A DNA stretch of 64,000 nt. It comes from Vandiemenella viatica. Lineage: Eukaryota; Arthropoda; Insecta; Orthoptera; Morabidae. Below, in pieces: positions 34,578 to 46,700 of this stretch. Numbering within the stretch: the first letter of the stretch is position 1; each line of letters starts with the position of its first letter. The notes below the pieces were generated by a model. That model was not told the origin of the DNA, did not search any database, and saw only the letters and a program-made list of their open reading frames with translations. The DNA lies in NCBI GenBank assembly GCA_031002005.1, contig CM061921.1, positions 122,604,597 to 122,668,596 on the forward strand, given 5' to 3'. The position numbers were made by a program, and so were the translations under genes.

Positions 34578-34608
34578 GAGTATATATGTAGATGTAGATG
34601 TAGATGAA
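34578..34608 (+). repeat. CR1 3'-terminal TAGATG repeats
   Basis: Three to four copies of gtagat end the element in place of a poly(A) tail, a trait of CR1-like LINEs. Confidence 0.8.
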
Positions 34609-34719
34609 AAATGAATGTGATTTTAAAACGCCTGGCCCAAGGTATCCTGTTGTTAAGAGGACATCTCTAAATATATAAAGAAACTACTGGAGGTCTACGG
34701 TTTTTTGCTATCCTGCTGC

Positions 34720-34828
34720 CGTCCAAGCGTCCGGGTAATATATTCACACTCGGATGGGTGGCGGGCGTACGCGGGGGAGGGTCGGCGGCGGTCGGGCGCG
34801 CAGAGTCCAGGCTGGCGGGGCGGTGAAT
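34720..34828. other. Short very GC-rich stretch
   Basis: About 100 bases of ggcgg/gcgcg-rich sequence between the CR1 3' end and the right inverted repeat. Not explained by the elements on either side. Confidence 0.4.
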
Positions 34829-35620
34829 AGCTCTAAACGATAATATTTCGATTCTAGAAAACAACCGTACCGATTTTCAAGGGGTAAATTTCTCTGTACT
34901 TGACAGAAAATTTACTTGAGCTTTGATATATCATAACATTATTTAAAGATTAAATCTTGCTTTACATGTTTTAGAACTTCGGACCCACGACCACCTGCCT
35001 AAGAGGAATAGGCGAATGTTAGACTGCATTTCAATCAGAAATCGACTGAATTAAGTATAAAATCGTGATTAATGAATATTTTTGTAAAAATCAATGAATT
35101 TGTGATTAAATAATATTTTAAGACCACAGTATAGAAAAAATGGCAATGTAATTGAGAAATTTTTATGCGCACCGCATACACTCCAGACCTATCTCTGAAG
35201 TTGCCAAGGTGGGTAACTAGCACAAATGGTTCCCAGAACTGCACTGCTGGAATTTATTACGTAACCCACGCGGTAACCCCTTTGGGAGGGGAACAAAATA
35301 CAGGCGCCAACTTCTTTGAGGGTAAGAGGTGGCGCCGGCCTCTTTAGCATTTTATTAATGACACCATTAGGACGATTTACGATCTGGGCTCACACACGCT
35401 TCCATAAAAAGGTACCGACCCTCATTAGCATTTAATTTATTACCCCATTATGACAATTTACGACCCATAAGTTAGGTTAAGAAGTGGCGCTTGACCTCAT
35501 TTGTATATGATTAATGGCCTTTTCTCACCTTTTTTGACAGCTTGATGATTTACGAATGGGCTTGCTAGCCCCTTGTCTCACTACTATCTCTAAAGCGCCT
35601 TATTGCAAAATTATGTTTCT
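34829..35620 (-). repeat. 0.7-kb repeat, right inverted copy
   Basis: Reverse-complement partner of 27977-28688, about 80 bases longer because of extra sequence around 35325-35405 that includes a partial repeat of the aggtaccgaccctcattagc region. Substitutions and small indels show that both copies have decayed independently. Confidence 0.85.
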
Positions 35621-37380
35621 TCTGAAATTTACAGTGACTTCAGAAGACTTGGAAGACAGCATTCCATTTGAAGTTGACAAAGGTGGCACTGATGAATCAG
35701 AGTTGGAGTATGTACACCCTTCCACATCACACAAAGCCCGTTATGAAAACTTCCGTCATCCTTTCGGAGTGTCACTAAAAAAGAAGACAGGAAGTATCTG
35801 ATTTTCACAGCAAACCCCTCATAATTGAGGAAGAGAAGTCGAGGGCATGTTGACGACAACTATATGTGATATTTGATGAGTCCACACTCTTTTCAAAACA
35901 GATATCTCCTTCTCATCAGTTGGTGCGAGCAAATATGAAGTGAGGTATCATGAGTGAGCGGGCCACTTCACAATATTCGTCGAGGCTGGCCTCATTTAAC
36001 CATTAATCTTTTCCAGTGCAAGTAACGTACGCGATCATACATAAACATTCTAATTCATCCACTTCCTAACTAACCAACAAGGTTTTTCTACGTTTTTTTT
36101 CAGATATTTTATCCTACATGTGTTGAAATCGATTAACAAGAACAATGATAAGCTTCAATTACTTTTTCACCTATTCTTTCATTTTTTAAAAAGACATATG
36201 TACAAGTTGTAAAATGTATAAGTGTAAAAGAAAATTTTTTATCGAAAGTTTGATTTGTTTTCCTGAAATATATTACAAGTTAGAAATTTCGTTTTAATAT
36301 TTTTTTAATAACTCACCTCAGCGTAAGAGACAACGCTCTTCAGGCGATATCGCAAGGCGAATATTGCTACGTTTGGCAAGCTCATATTTCGTATTTTCCT
36401 GTATATAGTAGAACGAGTAAGTAGTCAAAGAATTTCTGTGAATCTTGTTTCAAATCGCCCACTAAATGGTGAAACTCGCCGTGCTGCTCTCTTGTCAGTG
36501 ATATCTGGCTAACCTATTTCGTTTTTCTTGATTGTTGTTGTCTTCGCCTCGTCTACAAAACTACAAATTTCAACCAGGTAAAATAACCTATTCATCATTT
36601 CAAAAGTTTATAATGCGAAATAATACGATATAACTAAATTAATATTTGTGGCAACAACTCATACAACAACCGCCTGTAAAAGACATATGACGCAAATAAT
36701 CATGGTACAATGTGACAGTTAAAAGTGGTCCGTTAGTGGTTCGTAGTCGGCAGTCGGAAGCAGTCGATTCTAGTGTGAGACCTGTGCAACACATACGAGG
36801 CCATCAATGCGCAAATCGTCGGGAAACACTACATTCTGTCATTCAGCAAGCCAGTGACGTCGTTAAACTGCACATTGCAGTCTGAGGAGATGGTGGTTTC
36901 TGGTCGATTGATGTCGACGCATTGGCATGTGTTTCACCACTCCAGTCACAGAAAACAGCGTCAAACCGACTACGCAGACGTGTCCACACCAGCTGCAGTC
37001 CTCCAACGTCGAGCCAACACTGTGAATGAAGATGTTGTGTTGGTCATGGACATGCAGACAAAACGGAAGTCGTCCCGTGCTGTGGTCACATGGTGTGGTC
37101 CAGTTCCCTCTCGTCCCCGTGTACGACCCTCCTCTGCCCGCTGATTCCATACACGCATCATTATTAGCAGTGTGTCATGCACGAGTCGCAACGATTCGGC
37201 ACGACAATCCTGTTTGCCAGAGAACAATCATTCTGTCATGTACAAACTCACTGCGAAGAAGTATCCCACTTCATTCGACGGGTCTGCACCGACTGAACGT
37301 GGCGTAGCACTAACCTGCTCCATCACACAAAGAGGGCTTAGGTGGGCAGCGCACATCATCTCTCTGTACTCTTAATAACT
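35621..37380. other. Anonymous DNA, moderately GC-rich from 36.7 to 37.3 kb
   Basis: A 55-codon piece at 35640-35800 (EDLEDSIPFEVDKGGTDESE) looks protein-like in composition, but I do not recognise it. Bases about 36720-37350 are richer in GC and CpG, with open frames on both strands and no known motif. Nothing else is seen. Confidence 0.35.
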
Positions 37381-37422
37381 TTTTGACCGACTTAAAAAAG
37401 GAGGAGGTTCTCAATTCGTCTG

Positions 37423-37460
<38 letters not shown>
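37381..37460 (+). repeat. ggaggaggttctcaattcg motif plus (TA)n
   Basis: gaccgacttaaaaaaggagg then aggttctcaattcgtctg precede a TA microsatellite at 37429-37460. I recall a very similar block (cttc...aaaaggaggaggttctcaattcg) as a widespread insect repeat, notably in Lepidoptera. It is immediately followed by the tandem array with its gatttxgatgaaa motif, as in those repeats. Confidence 0.55.
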
Positions 37461-37462
<2 letters not shown>

Positions 37463-39545
37463 TCGCCAATTTTGAACCGATTTAAATGAAATTTTTATAG
37501 TGCATAGAATATACCTCCAAAGTGGTCGCATATGAATTTGATTGAGAAACCACCCCTTCTACCCCTTTAAACCCCTTAACTTGTATACAGACCAACACTT
37601 TTTATCCAATTTTGATGGAACTTTGGAAATGTATAGTAAAAAATAAAGAGAAAAATACTGTCAACTTTTGGTTTGAAAAAACCGTACCCTTCTCCCCCTA
37701 TCCACCACTTAATTTTTGACAATGTTCTTTATACAAAGCTAAAGTCAACACCATTTAACTGATCTCCGTTATAGTTGACATATACATGTAATTTTCATGG
37801 AAAAAGTTTCTGACCCAAAAAAAACTAAAAAAAAACACCCCTCTCTCCCTTTACATCCTTTAATTTTTATACAAACCCACATTTTTTATATGATTTCAAT
37901 GGAACTTTGGACATGTATAGGCAAAAATAAAGAGAAAAATGCTGTCAACATTTGGTTTGAAAAAACTGAACCCCTCTCACCCTATCCACCCCTTAATTTT
38001 TGTCAATGTTTTTTATACAAAACTAAAGTCGACATCATTTAACTGATCTCCATTAAAGTTGTCATATACATGTAATATTTCATGGAGAAGGTTTCTGACC
38101 AAAAAAAGCGACCCCATATCCTGCTTTACACCCCTTAATTTTATAGAAACCTATATTTCATATCTGATTTTGATTGAACATTGTCAATGTATACTTTCAA
38201 ACAAACAGAAAAATCTTGTCAACATTTGGTCTGCCAAAGGTCAACCCCTCTCCCTCCTACCAACCCCTTAATATTTGTCAACTTTTTTTTTTTTTTTGAT
38301 AAAAAGCTGCAGTCGCCACCATTTGACCTATTACCATAAAAATTGGCGCTTATGTGTATTTTTTCACGAGGAAGGTTTCAGACCCCAAAATATAAAAACC
38401 ACCTCCACTCCCCATTAAACCGTTTAATTTTTATACAAACCCACAGTTTTTATCCAGTTTAGATAGAACTTAGCAAACTTTTACTGAAAAACAAAGAGAA
38501 AAATAATGTCAGCTTTTGGTTCCCCCATTTCCGCCACTTGACTTTTGTTAATTTTGTTTTTGAAAAGCTGCAGTTGACACCATTTGACAGATCTTTATGA
38601 AAGTTGTCACATATATGTATTTTTTTATGGAGAAGATTTCTGACCAAAAAATAAAAAACTACCCCTTTTACATCCCTTAATTTTTGTACAACCCCACAAT
38701 TAATCCGATTTCGGTGGTACTTCGCAGATGTATATTTTAAAGCAAATAGAAAAAGAAACATTTTACTCACTTTACTTTGACAAAAACACAAACCCTATTA
38801 CCCTTTCTACCCCTTAATTACTGTCAATGTTCATTATGTAAAGTTACCGTTTCTATCTGATTTTGAAGGAAGTATGCACATGTATACTTCAAAACAAACA
38901 GAAAAATACTGTCTGCATTTGGTTTAGAGAAGCCAAACCTCTCTTCCCCTTTCCACCCCTTTAATCTACACAAAGCACAGTTTCTATCTGATACTGAAGA
39001 AAATTTGCACACGTATGCTTTATAAAATACAGAACAATTGTGTTTAAATTAGGTTGCAGAAGCCCAAACCCTCTTCCCTTCTACCCAACCCCTCCTAATT
39101 TCCAATGTTCTTTATAGATACATACCGTTTTTATCAGATTTCGATGGAACACTGTAAATGTATACTTCAGAACAAAGAGAAACATTCTGTTTACAAAACC
39201 CAACCGCTCACACCCATACCCAATTTAATTTTTGTAAATGTTCTTTACACAAAGCTACAGTTTTTATCTAGTTTCGATGGAACTTTGCACATGTATACTT
39301 TTAAACAAAGAGAAAAATGCTGTCCACACTACCTTAACAAAAACCAAACTACTCTTCACATCCACACCCCTTAATTATTTTTTATACATACGAAGAGTTT
39401 TTATATAATATCAATAGAAATTTACAAACATATACTTTAAATCAATCAGAAAAGACAGTCTACATCTGGTATACAAAAGCCCAATCCCTCTTCTCCTTTA
39501 CCCCATCGTTTATAATTTCCAATGTTCTTTAGAAAATCCACAATT
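37461..39545 (+). repeat. Degenerate tandem array, about 280-bp then about 135-bp units
   Basis: The anchor gatttxgatggaactttg...catgtata recurs near 37617, 37901, 38174, 38465, 38715, 38867, 38997, 39145, 39279 and 39413. Early spacing is 250-290 bases, later spacing 130-150. Each long unit has two halves: the anchor half ending in aaagagaaaaat, and a second half with accatttaactgatctcc and catggagaaggtttctgacc. Both end in Pro-rich-looking ccccttaattttt blocks. Late units lack the second half. No protein is credible through the array. Confidence 0.75.
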
Positions 39546-40030
39546 TTAAGTACCGTCAAAATCAGTTAAGATATTTTTAAGTCATTGCAGAATATTTATA
39601 AATTGTATGTGTCCTAGTGTCTCAACAAGTACTTCAGATTTCAACTTTGACGCCGAGCTTTTACGTTATGAAAACCCTTCAAATATCTATATTTTGTGAA
39701 TGATGCCGGAACGAACAGATATATTCCAGAGGCAGATTTGTATATGCGGTATATATTAATGTCCAGATGTTACATGTTTCGATTATTGAACAGCAGAGTT
39801 AACAGATGTTATGATTAGATCGAAACACAGCCTCGATCAAAATGTAAAATGACATTACTTAACACAGCATCCAATTCAGCCCATTCTGAAAATTGTTAGG
39901 GTATATAAAGATAGATTTTTTTTTTGAAAGCATTCGCTTTATCCACTGAGCTACCAGGTTCGCAAAATGAGAACTTCTGTGGCATATTTAAATACAAATT
40001 AATAATAATACCACTGAAAATTTAAAAATG
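39546..40030. other. Anonymous DNA with a tRNA-like scrap
   Basis: At 39929-39966 the minus strand reads acctggtagctcagtggata then aagcgaatgc, the 5' half of a tRNA-like sequence with an A box. No 3' half or B box follows, so it is a SINE scrap and not a tRNA gene. The rest is anonymous. Confidence 0.5.
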
Positions 40031-40738
40031 AAATAATTGTTTAAAAAACATAAAAACTGCCTTCAAAAAAGGGCACTAAAAATTTTAAAATAACTTTATA
40101 CCTTGCTTAGAAGAAACTAAATCTAAATGGACAATATTTTACATTACTGTTATTGAAATTTTTACGTTAATTTGTTATTTTTGAAGTCGGTGCCAGCCAA
40201 AACAAGAAAAACAATAATAAATAACAATAATATTTAAAAATCATGTTACTACTTACCTACAACTAATTCTGGAAACATTTTTCAACAAAACTGAAACATA
40301 TAGATGATACACCGATATTATACTAACTGTAAAGTGTTTACTGCATGATGCAGCCTAACGACTGACACTATAGCGCCAGTGATATGCCTGGATGACCAAT
40401 GAGGCCGAGCCACAGATAACATACCGTTAATTTCTTTCCCTAAGCTATCTCCCGCAGTAAAACTATCTTCCTCACGACATGCTGTAAAATATTTGGAATT
40501 TTTGTTCGTACTCTCGGTTCGCTTCGAACACCAAATAAAGTTCAGTAATTCGATCTGCGCGATCTGACAGCTGACACCGACTCAAAAAATAACCAATTAA
40601 TGTATAAATTTCAATAATAGTAATGTAAAATATTGTCCATTTAGATTTAGTTTCTCCTAAGCAAGGTATAAAGTTATTTTAAAATTTTTAGTGCCCCTTT
40701 TTTTAAGGCGGTTTTTATGTTTTTTAAACAATTATTTT
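40031..40738. mobile_element. Foldback / long-TIR MITE, about 708 bp
   Basis: Arms at 40031-40200 and 40567-40738 are inverted copies about 170 bases long. Shared blocks are aataattgtttaaaaaacat, aaataactttataccttgct, ctaaatctaaatggacaata and gagtcggtgycagc, with few differences. The 366-base interior has no recognised protein. No transposase is present, so it would need a helper. Flanking target duplications are unclear. Confidence 0.75.
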
Positions 40739-42298
40739 AGTATGGTTCTACTGTTCTACATATCCTCCGATGTTTGAATGGTTCAGACTATTCACTTCTG
40801 GATGTTGTAATTTTTATAAACATCAGTGTACGAGGTATATAAGCAATATTGGTATATTGAAATGATGTGCCTTGCTCAGTAAATGGAGAAATATGACGAT
40901 TTAGCAGCTGACAAAAAGAAGAATAGTTCTGGTACAAAAACTGCCAATGACATGCAACTAGGGTATTCATTATTTTTTTCTGTAAACTACAGTCGAAGGG
41001 CATGTATAAGCAGTTATGTATTGAAAAAGTGATCGTTTACACCACCGTATACTATATGTAAACGTTGGGTATAACATTTAATTCCTCTATGTTTTAACTT
41101 GCCTGTAATTTATGTTGATACTTCAGGTTTCACAGATAAATGGCACGTATACTGCAATAAGTGAAACAGATATAAAGAAAAAATTCAACTGCAAGCATGT
41201 TGGAGCCCACCCGCACAGCTTGACCAAAGCACTGCTTAACATCATGTCAGTTGGCTATGTCCAACGTATAATTGGTGCAACATGGAAACTTGGGTTGTAT
41301 TAATACTATATTTTTAAAATTTGATGTGCGTTTTACCAACAGTCTTTTCCACATCGTTGAATGTATTAAAATATGGTGTCCTGGGGACCTGAAATTACCG
41401 TTGTTATGACATACAGCACTTGGTAAAGAGTACGACGTGGAATATCAATGGTTGTAAAACGCCAGAGCAATTAGAAATAATCTTCGCTGTACTTCCACAC
41501 CGGTAAATTCATAGAAAAAGCTACAATAAGCCCATCGTTTGTTATTCTTTAATACTACTGCAGTAGCTGAACAAGGCTGTGTAACATGATTTGGGAGAAA
41601 GAATTCGTTGCTATTTAGAACGTGATTGATGATATATTTCTCCAATTATTTTCTGAAACACTTTGCTGTCTTCACCAGTGACGAACAGGGAATCGTGTTG
41701 CCACATTATGCAGATTTAAGTACAGATTCTGACGCAGCGGCCTCTTTTATTGTCATACATTTCTTGTTACGTTGTGGCCACTTCAGGATGCAAAAGCAGA
41801 TTCAATGTTTCCCAAACACTTGGAAATGCGTTATAAGGTATTTTTCCGCTGGCGTTCCAACTCTACTACTATTCTCCAGTCGAAGGTCTCCAAGAATTAT
41901 TTCAAAAGCGAAAGAGAAAGAAAAAAAATCCGATGATAGCGGAATTCACATTCCTTAATTCCCTGCAATAACCTTCCTCCTTTTAGAAGATGGTTCACAT
42001 CTGTTTGATATAGAATGTGTTAAGCGAGTTGTGGATTCCTGAAATGTGCTTACCATACACAAGCTAATTTAATCGGTCTGTCTATATTTTGTTTATAGCT
42101 GGTTACAGATATTTCCAAGAATTACGTTGGCTCTCATTTCAATTCTTGCAAACCATAATGAAATATTTTATTAACAAATCTGGCAACAGAAACAAACTAT
42201 TTTCTGAAGTTGATGACATCTAAATATGCGAATATTATACAAGCAATGCATTCGTTGAGAACATTTTTTTCGGTGAATAATACATTTATCTGTACGGT

Positions 42299-42301
<3 letters not shown>
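40739..42301. other. Anonymous DNA
   Basis: AT-rich, with short open frames that match nothing recognised. Confidence 0.4.

Positions 42302-42350
<49 letters not shown>
42302..42350. repeat. (TA)n microsatellite at the Tc1 insertion site
   Basis: About 24 TA repeats end exactly at the left end of the Tc1 palindrome, which fits insertion of a TA-targeting element into a TA microsatellite. Confidence 0.9.
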
Positions 42351-42356
<6 letters not shown>

Positions 42357-43771
42357 CGGAAAAAAAAATCCCAACACCAAGAAAAAATTATTGTAGAGTA
42401 ATGAAATTTGGACAATGCATTTGTCAAGTTAACATGTTTAATTGATTAAATTTTCAAGATCACAGGTTAATTTAAGCTCAAGAAAATGCATTTCAAATGT
42501 GAAATACTGTTAAATTAATAGCCGGTGTAACCTCCAGAATTTTGAATGCAAGCCTGCAAACGTGAATGCATTGTGTCATACAGGTTTCGAATGTCACTTT
42601 GTGGTATGGAGTTCCATGCTTGTTGTACTTGTGCTGTCAATACTGGGACGGTCAGTGCTGGCTGTGGATGATGCTGGAGTTGTCGTCCAATGATATCCCA
42701 TACGTGTTCAATTGGAGACAGATCTGGTGATCTCGCAGGCCAAGGTAACATGTCGACACTCTGTAGAGCACGTTGCGAGACAACAGCGGTATGAGGGCGA
42801 GCGTTATCCTGTTGAAAAACTCCCCCTTGAATGCTGTTCATGAATGGCAGCACTACAGGTTGAATTACCAGACTGACGTACAAATTTGCAGTCAGTGTGT
42901 TTGGTATAACCACAAGAGTGCTCCTGCTGTCATAGGAAATTGCTCCCCAGACCATGACTCCAGGTGTAGGTCCAGTGTGTCTAGGCCGCAGACAGTTTGG
43001 TTGCAGGCGTTCCCCTGGCCTCCTTCTGACCAACACTCGGCCATCACTGGCACCAAGGCAGAACCTGCTTTCATCAGAAAACACAACAGATCTCCACTCC
43101 GTCCTCCAATGAGCTCTGGCTTGACACCACTGGAGTCGCAAACGGCGATGGCTTGTAGTCAGTGGAATGCACGCTACAGGGCGCCTGGCTCGGAGCTGTC
43201 CTTGAAGTAACCGATTTCTAACAGTTCGTTGTGTCACTGTGGTACCAACTGCAGCTCGAATTTCTGTAGTGCTGCCATTCATGAACAGCATTCAAGGGGG
43301 AGTTTTTCAACAGGATAACGCTCGCCCTCATACCGCTGTTGTCTCGCAACGTGCTCTACAGAGTGTCGACATGTTACCTTGGCCTGCGAGATCACCAGAT
43401 CTGTCTCCAATTGAACACGTATGGGATATCATTGGACGACAACTCCAGCATCATCCACAGCCAGCACTGACCGTCCCAGTATTGACAGCACAAGTACAAC
43501 AAGCATGGAACTCCATACCACAAAGTGACATTCGAAACCTGTATGACACAATGCATTCACGTTTGCAGGCTTGCATTCAAAATTCTGGAGGTTACACCGG
43601 CTATTAATTTAACAGTATTTCACATTTGAAATGCATTTTCTTGAGCTTAAATTAACCTGTGATCTTGAAAATTTAATCAATTAAACATGTTAACTTGACA
43701 AATGCATTGTCCAAATTTCATTACTCTACAATAATTTTTTCTTGGTGTTGGGATTTTTTTTTCCGTCTGTG
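42351..43771 (-). mobile_element. Palindromic Tc1 derivative, copy A
   Basis: 1421 bases flanked by TA. Both ends read cacagacggaaaaa inward. Arms 42351-42858 and 43264-43771 are 508-base inverted repeats in which I find no mismatch, around a 405-base centre. The arms carry the 3' half of a Tc1 transposase gene plus its 3' end. The left arm, seen from the gene, replaces the normal 5' end with a second inverted copy of the 3' end. It is the reverse-oriented twin of 55288-56708, with the same length and no difference found. Confidence 0.93.
42515..43291 (-). CDS. Truncated Tc1 transposase, copy A (258 codons)
   Basis: The frame is open, but it starts inside the inverted arm: MLFMNGSTT comes from antisense arm sequence, and true transposase begins at about EIRAAVGTT. 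Blocks: TVTQRTVRNRL (end of the second helix-turn-helix), VVFSDESRF (first catalytic Asp), GVMVWGAISYDSR, FQQDNARPHTA (second Asp), PWPARSPDLSPIEHVWD (catalytic Glu) and the tail NSGGYTGY. The first DNA-binding helix-turn-helix (roughly 80 residues) is missing, so the protein should not recognise ends by itself. The second Asp and the Glu are separated by 32 residues; classic Tc1 has 34. The same protein is encoded at 55768-56544. Confidence 0.88.
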   Translation of the reverse strand: MLFMNGSTTEIRAAVGTTVTQRTVRNRLLQGQLRARRPVACIPLTTSHRRLRLQWCQARAHWRTEWRSVVFSDESRFCLGASDGRVLVRRRPGERLQPNCLRPRHTGPTPGVMVWGAISYDSRSTLVVIPNTLTANLYVSLVIQPVVLPFMNSIQGGVFQQDNARPHTAVVSQRALQSVDMLPWPARSPDLSPIEHVWDIIGRQLQHHPQPALTVPVLTAQVQQAWNSIPQSDIRNLYDTMHSRLQACIQNSGGYTGY

Positions 43772-43773
43772 TA

Positions 43774-46700
43774 TATTGTATCAACTTGCTTGGCAGTTAG
43801 TATTTAGATAACAAGTACAACACAAGACACACACAACGAAATCTACCCTCAAATGGAATAGGGGCAGCAACATTTAAAATACTTAATATGCAGCAGAACA
43901 GATATAAAAACTGTTCATTGCATTCATTTAGATGCCACAGCATTTTATTACTCAATAAGCATTTTTAAGCAGCTTAACCAACCTTGGAATAAAATAACCT
44001 TTCTTTCTAATAAACAAATCAAGAAATTTAAGATGTCGACAATCGATCAAAAATACCTCACACTCCCAATAAATTTAAGTTTACTACACGCTATGTTCTA
44101 ATTGATCTGGAAACCCATTATGAAAAAGACGTAATGTAATAGTTTACTTTACTCCACTCCAATGATACACATTTATCTTAACGCAGCGTTTCTAATATAA
44201 TAATGATGCTCGACATACCCAGTGACTGCCATGAATGGAGGTATCACTCATTGTCAGTGTTTTGAGAAATTTAACTGGCATCCCCAGTATTGGAAATGTT
44301 TGTACTACCATGCTCGTATGTATCAGAACGACCTGAATCGCTCCTCCATGAATTTCCTCCTGTAGCTTATTCAACCCATTAAGACAGTGTCACAGTACTA
44401 TATACTGTAGGTGGTATAGTCAGGCAACTATCCAAAGCTGACACTGCTCCAACTTACTTCTTTTGGTTATTCGTTTTACAAACTAATACGATGGTTGAGT
44501 GATAAAAATGTTTCACAATTATTGAATGCACATTTTTTTTTTACATTTCCTAAACATAAAATGGTATCTATAGACATTATAAACGACATCATATTTACAC
44601 AAAATTTAAATTTTGAGCAGGTTCTAGGACATAAAACTTTTCATCTGTTATATTGAAATTCAACAGCATAGAATAACTAAAATACAAGAAAAAAAATCAG
44701 TGATTACAGTGCCTTACAGTTTGCGAATATTATATGAAGTTATCTAAATTAAGTAATATGATACTGCTGATAAGACATTTTTAACGTAATTGAATTTTCA
44801 GTCTACTTGTTCTAACGTACGCTTCTTTAGGTTTCCCGCTTAAAATCTATTTCGTGAGCACACGTAGCATGGAAGAGTGAAGAAAAATGTTGAAATATTC
44901 TTGTCTATAATTTAAGAAGGTGTTAAAGCAATCCGCGATGGTCAAAACTACAAAACTGTAACTAAATGAATTTTAGCTTCACAAACTCTATTTGCGCTAA
45001 CTGCTAATAAGGACAATACGGAACGTACTTGATTTAAAAAAAAGAAGAAAAAAACGTTGCTGAGTTGCTCTAAAACGTGTCTCATGCAGGGCAGTCTCCT
45101 GTGTGGTTTGAAAGAGGATGGAAAGGTGGGTTATAAGGTTGTATTCAGCTCATTCCATGCAACAAATATTGGTAACAGATTTGAGTGCAGTGTCAAAAAC
45201 AGGATATTTTTTTTTCGGTATGATTAACTGTTGTAGTCACGAAATTTTGAGCAGTTATCGAATGGTGACAGAGAGACGGATGTGTGTATTAGTCTGTAAT
45301 GTTACTTCGCTTGCTCAAGGTGTGCTTCTTGTGCATTATGTTAGTGTATAATTTGTTACATTTCGTTTACAGAAAAAACATATTATTTAGTGTAGATGTA
45401 GATATTCTCTGTCCTATTACTTTGTGTCTGCTTAAATGATTCTGGCACCAGTTTATTTTGCCTTCTTTTTTGACATGTCTTGCGGGCGTAAACTGGTCTA
45501 AGTTGCAGTTCTAGCAGAGCACGAGCAGCTAAAGTTATTGGAACTCAAGAATCGGATGCTCATGCTGATGAAAGAAGTAAAGACCAATCTGAAATAAACC
45601 TGCCATTAGTTAACGCCCCCCTCCCCCCACATCCCCTCACGTTCGTTTGTTATTCTGTTTTTAAATAAATTGGAAATTGATTCTTTTCAAGGGACATGTT
45701 CGACGGTAGAATGATAGTGATAGCTTCCTGTCATATTATGCCGACATGGTGTTGTTTGGGACCAATCCTTCGTTACCAACAACTTTCTATAATCAATTCT
45801 GGCAAAGAAATTCTTATTCCAGGCCTACGATGTCGCGGGTATCGGCTAGTATACGGATAAAAAAAGAAATTCTTTAAACTGTTGCAAAACTTTATTTCTT
45901 ATTTATTACAATAGATAAAAAGTATATTCTCCATCGGATATTTTCAAAGTCCGACCGATGAAAATTGCTTGATCTGAAAGCCTTAAGACATTACAACTTG
46001 AAAATTAGCAAACAGCAAAAATTAAATTAACAATGAATTGTTCAGATGAACTACGTGGTTACAGTATATCCAAAATTTGTGACATTTTGTTTGTGACCAT
46101 TTTAACATACACCTTGTATCAAGTAGCGTCACGTGTTTAAATTTTTAGTTTATTTGAAGGAATGTGGTGACTTAGAAGGTTTAAAAACTGAAATGGAGTA
46201 CGTTCAATAATTATGCGGTGCAGTTTTTGCCGAAATATAATAAATACCGTAGCTACTGGATTAACAAATAACTGACTTCTGTAGTTTGAAGAATGAACGG
46301 AATTTCGTTAATTGTTATTACTATTGGCAGAAGCAAAAAACTTCATTGCAGATTTTCATGCCTTAAAGACAATCGTTTTTTACAGTTTTTTAATGTTTCT
46401 CGAGAGGGATGATTGCAATATATAAGATGAAGATAAATAGATGTATGGAAATATACGACATGGAAAAATAAGGATAACAAATGTATCCTCTTGTCGCTAT
46501 GGTCAGAATAATTGTAGCCTAGAATGGTATCTGCTTCAGGTTGCAAAAGAAACTTCTCAAAGTATGTAACACCATGAAATTCTGCACAATGGCTCTGTGA
46601 GCAGGATACATTGCATTATATTGGTAAATAATAATAAAGGATTAATTCCCCCACAACCATGTTATCATTTATACGATATCCCTCATTAATGGCTACGAAA

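Larger units (their letters stand above)
29646..34608 (+). mobile_element. CR1-clade LINE, near full length
   Basis: About 5 kb in LINE order: a 5' array of 121-bp units, ORF1 with a coiled coil and esterase-like domain, ORF2 with endonuclease and reverse transcriptase, and a short 3' region ending in TAGATG repeats. ORF1 with an SGNH esterase domain and 3' ends made of short repeats in place of poly(A) are CR1 traits (family knowledge). Most disabling changes are single-base indels or stops, so the copy is fairly young. It sits between the two inverted 0.7-kb repeats. No clear target duplication was found. Confidence 0.9.

Noticed and set aside
27977..35620. Inverted 0.7-kb repeats as ends of a Maverick/Polinton
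   Set aside because: No integrase, DNA polymerase B, packaging ATPase or capsid-like genes lie between them, only a CR1 LINE and fragments.
42773..43210. 145-codon frame on the plus strand (and its twin 55849-56286 on the minus strand)
   Set aside because: Antisense to the Tc1 transposase in both copies; identical because the elements are identical.
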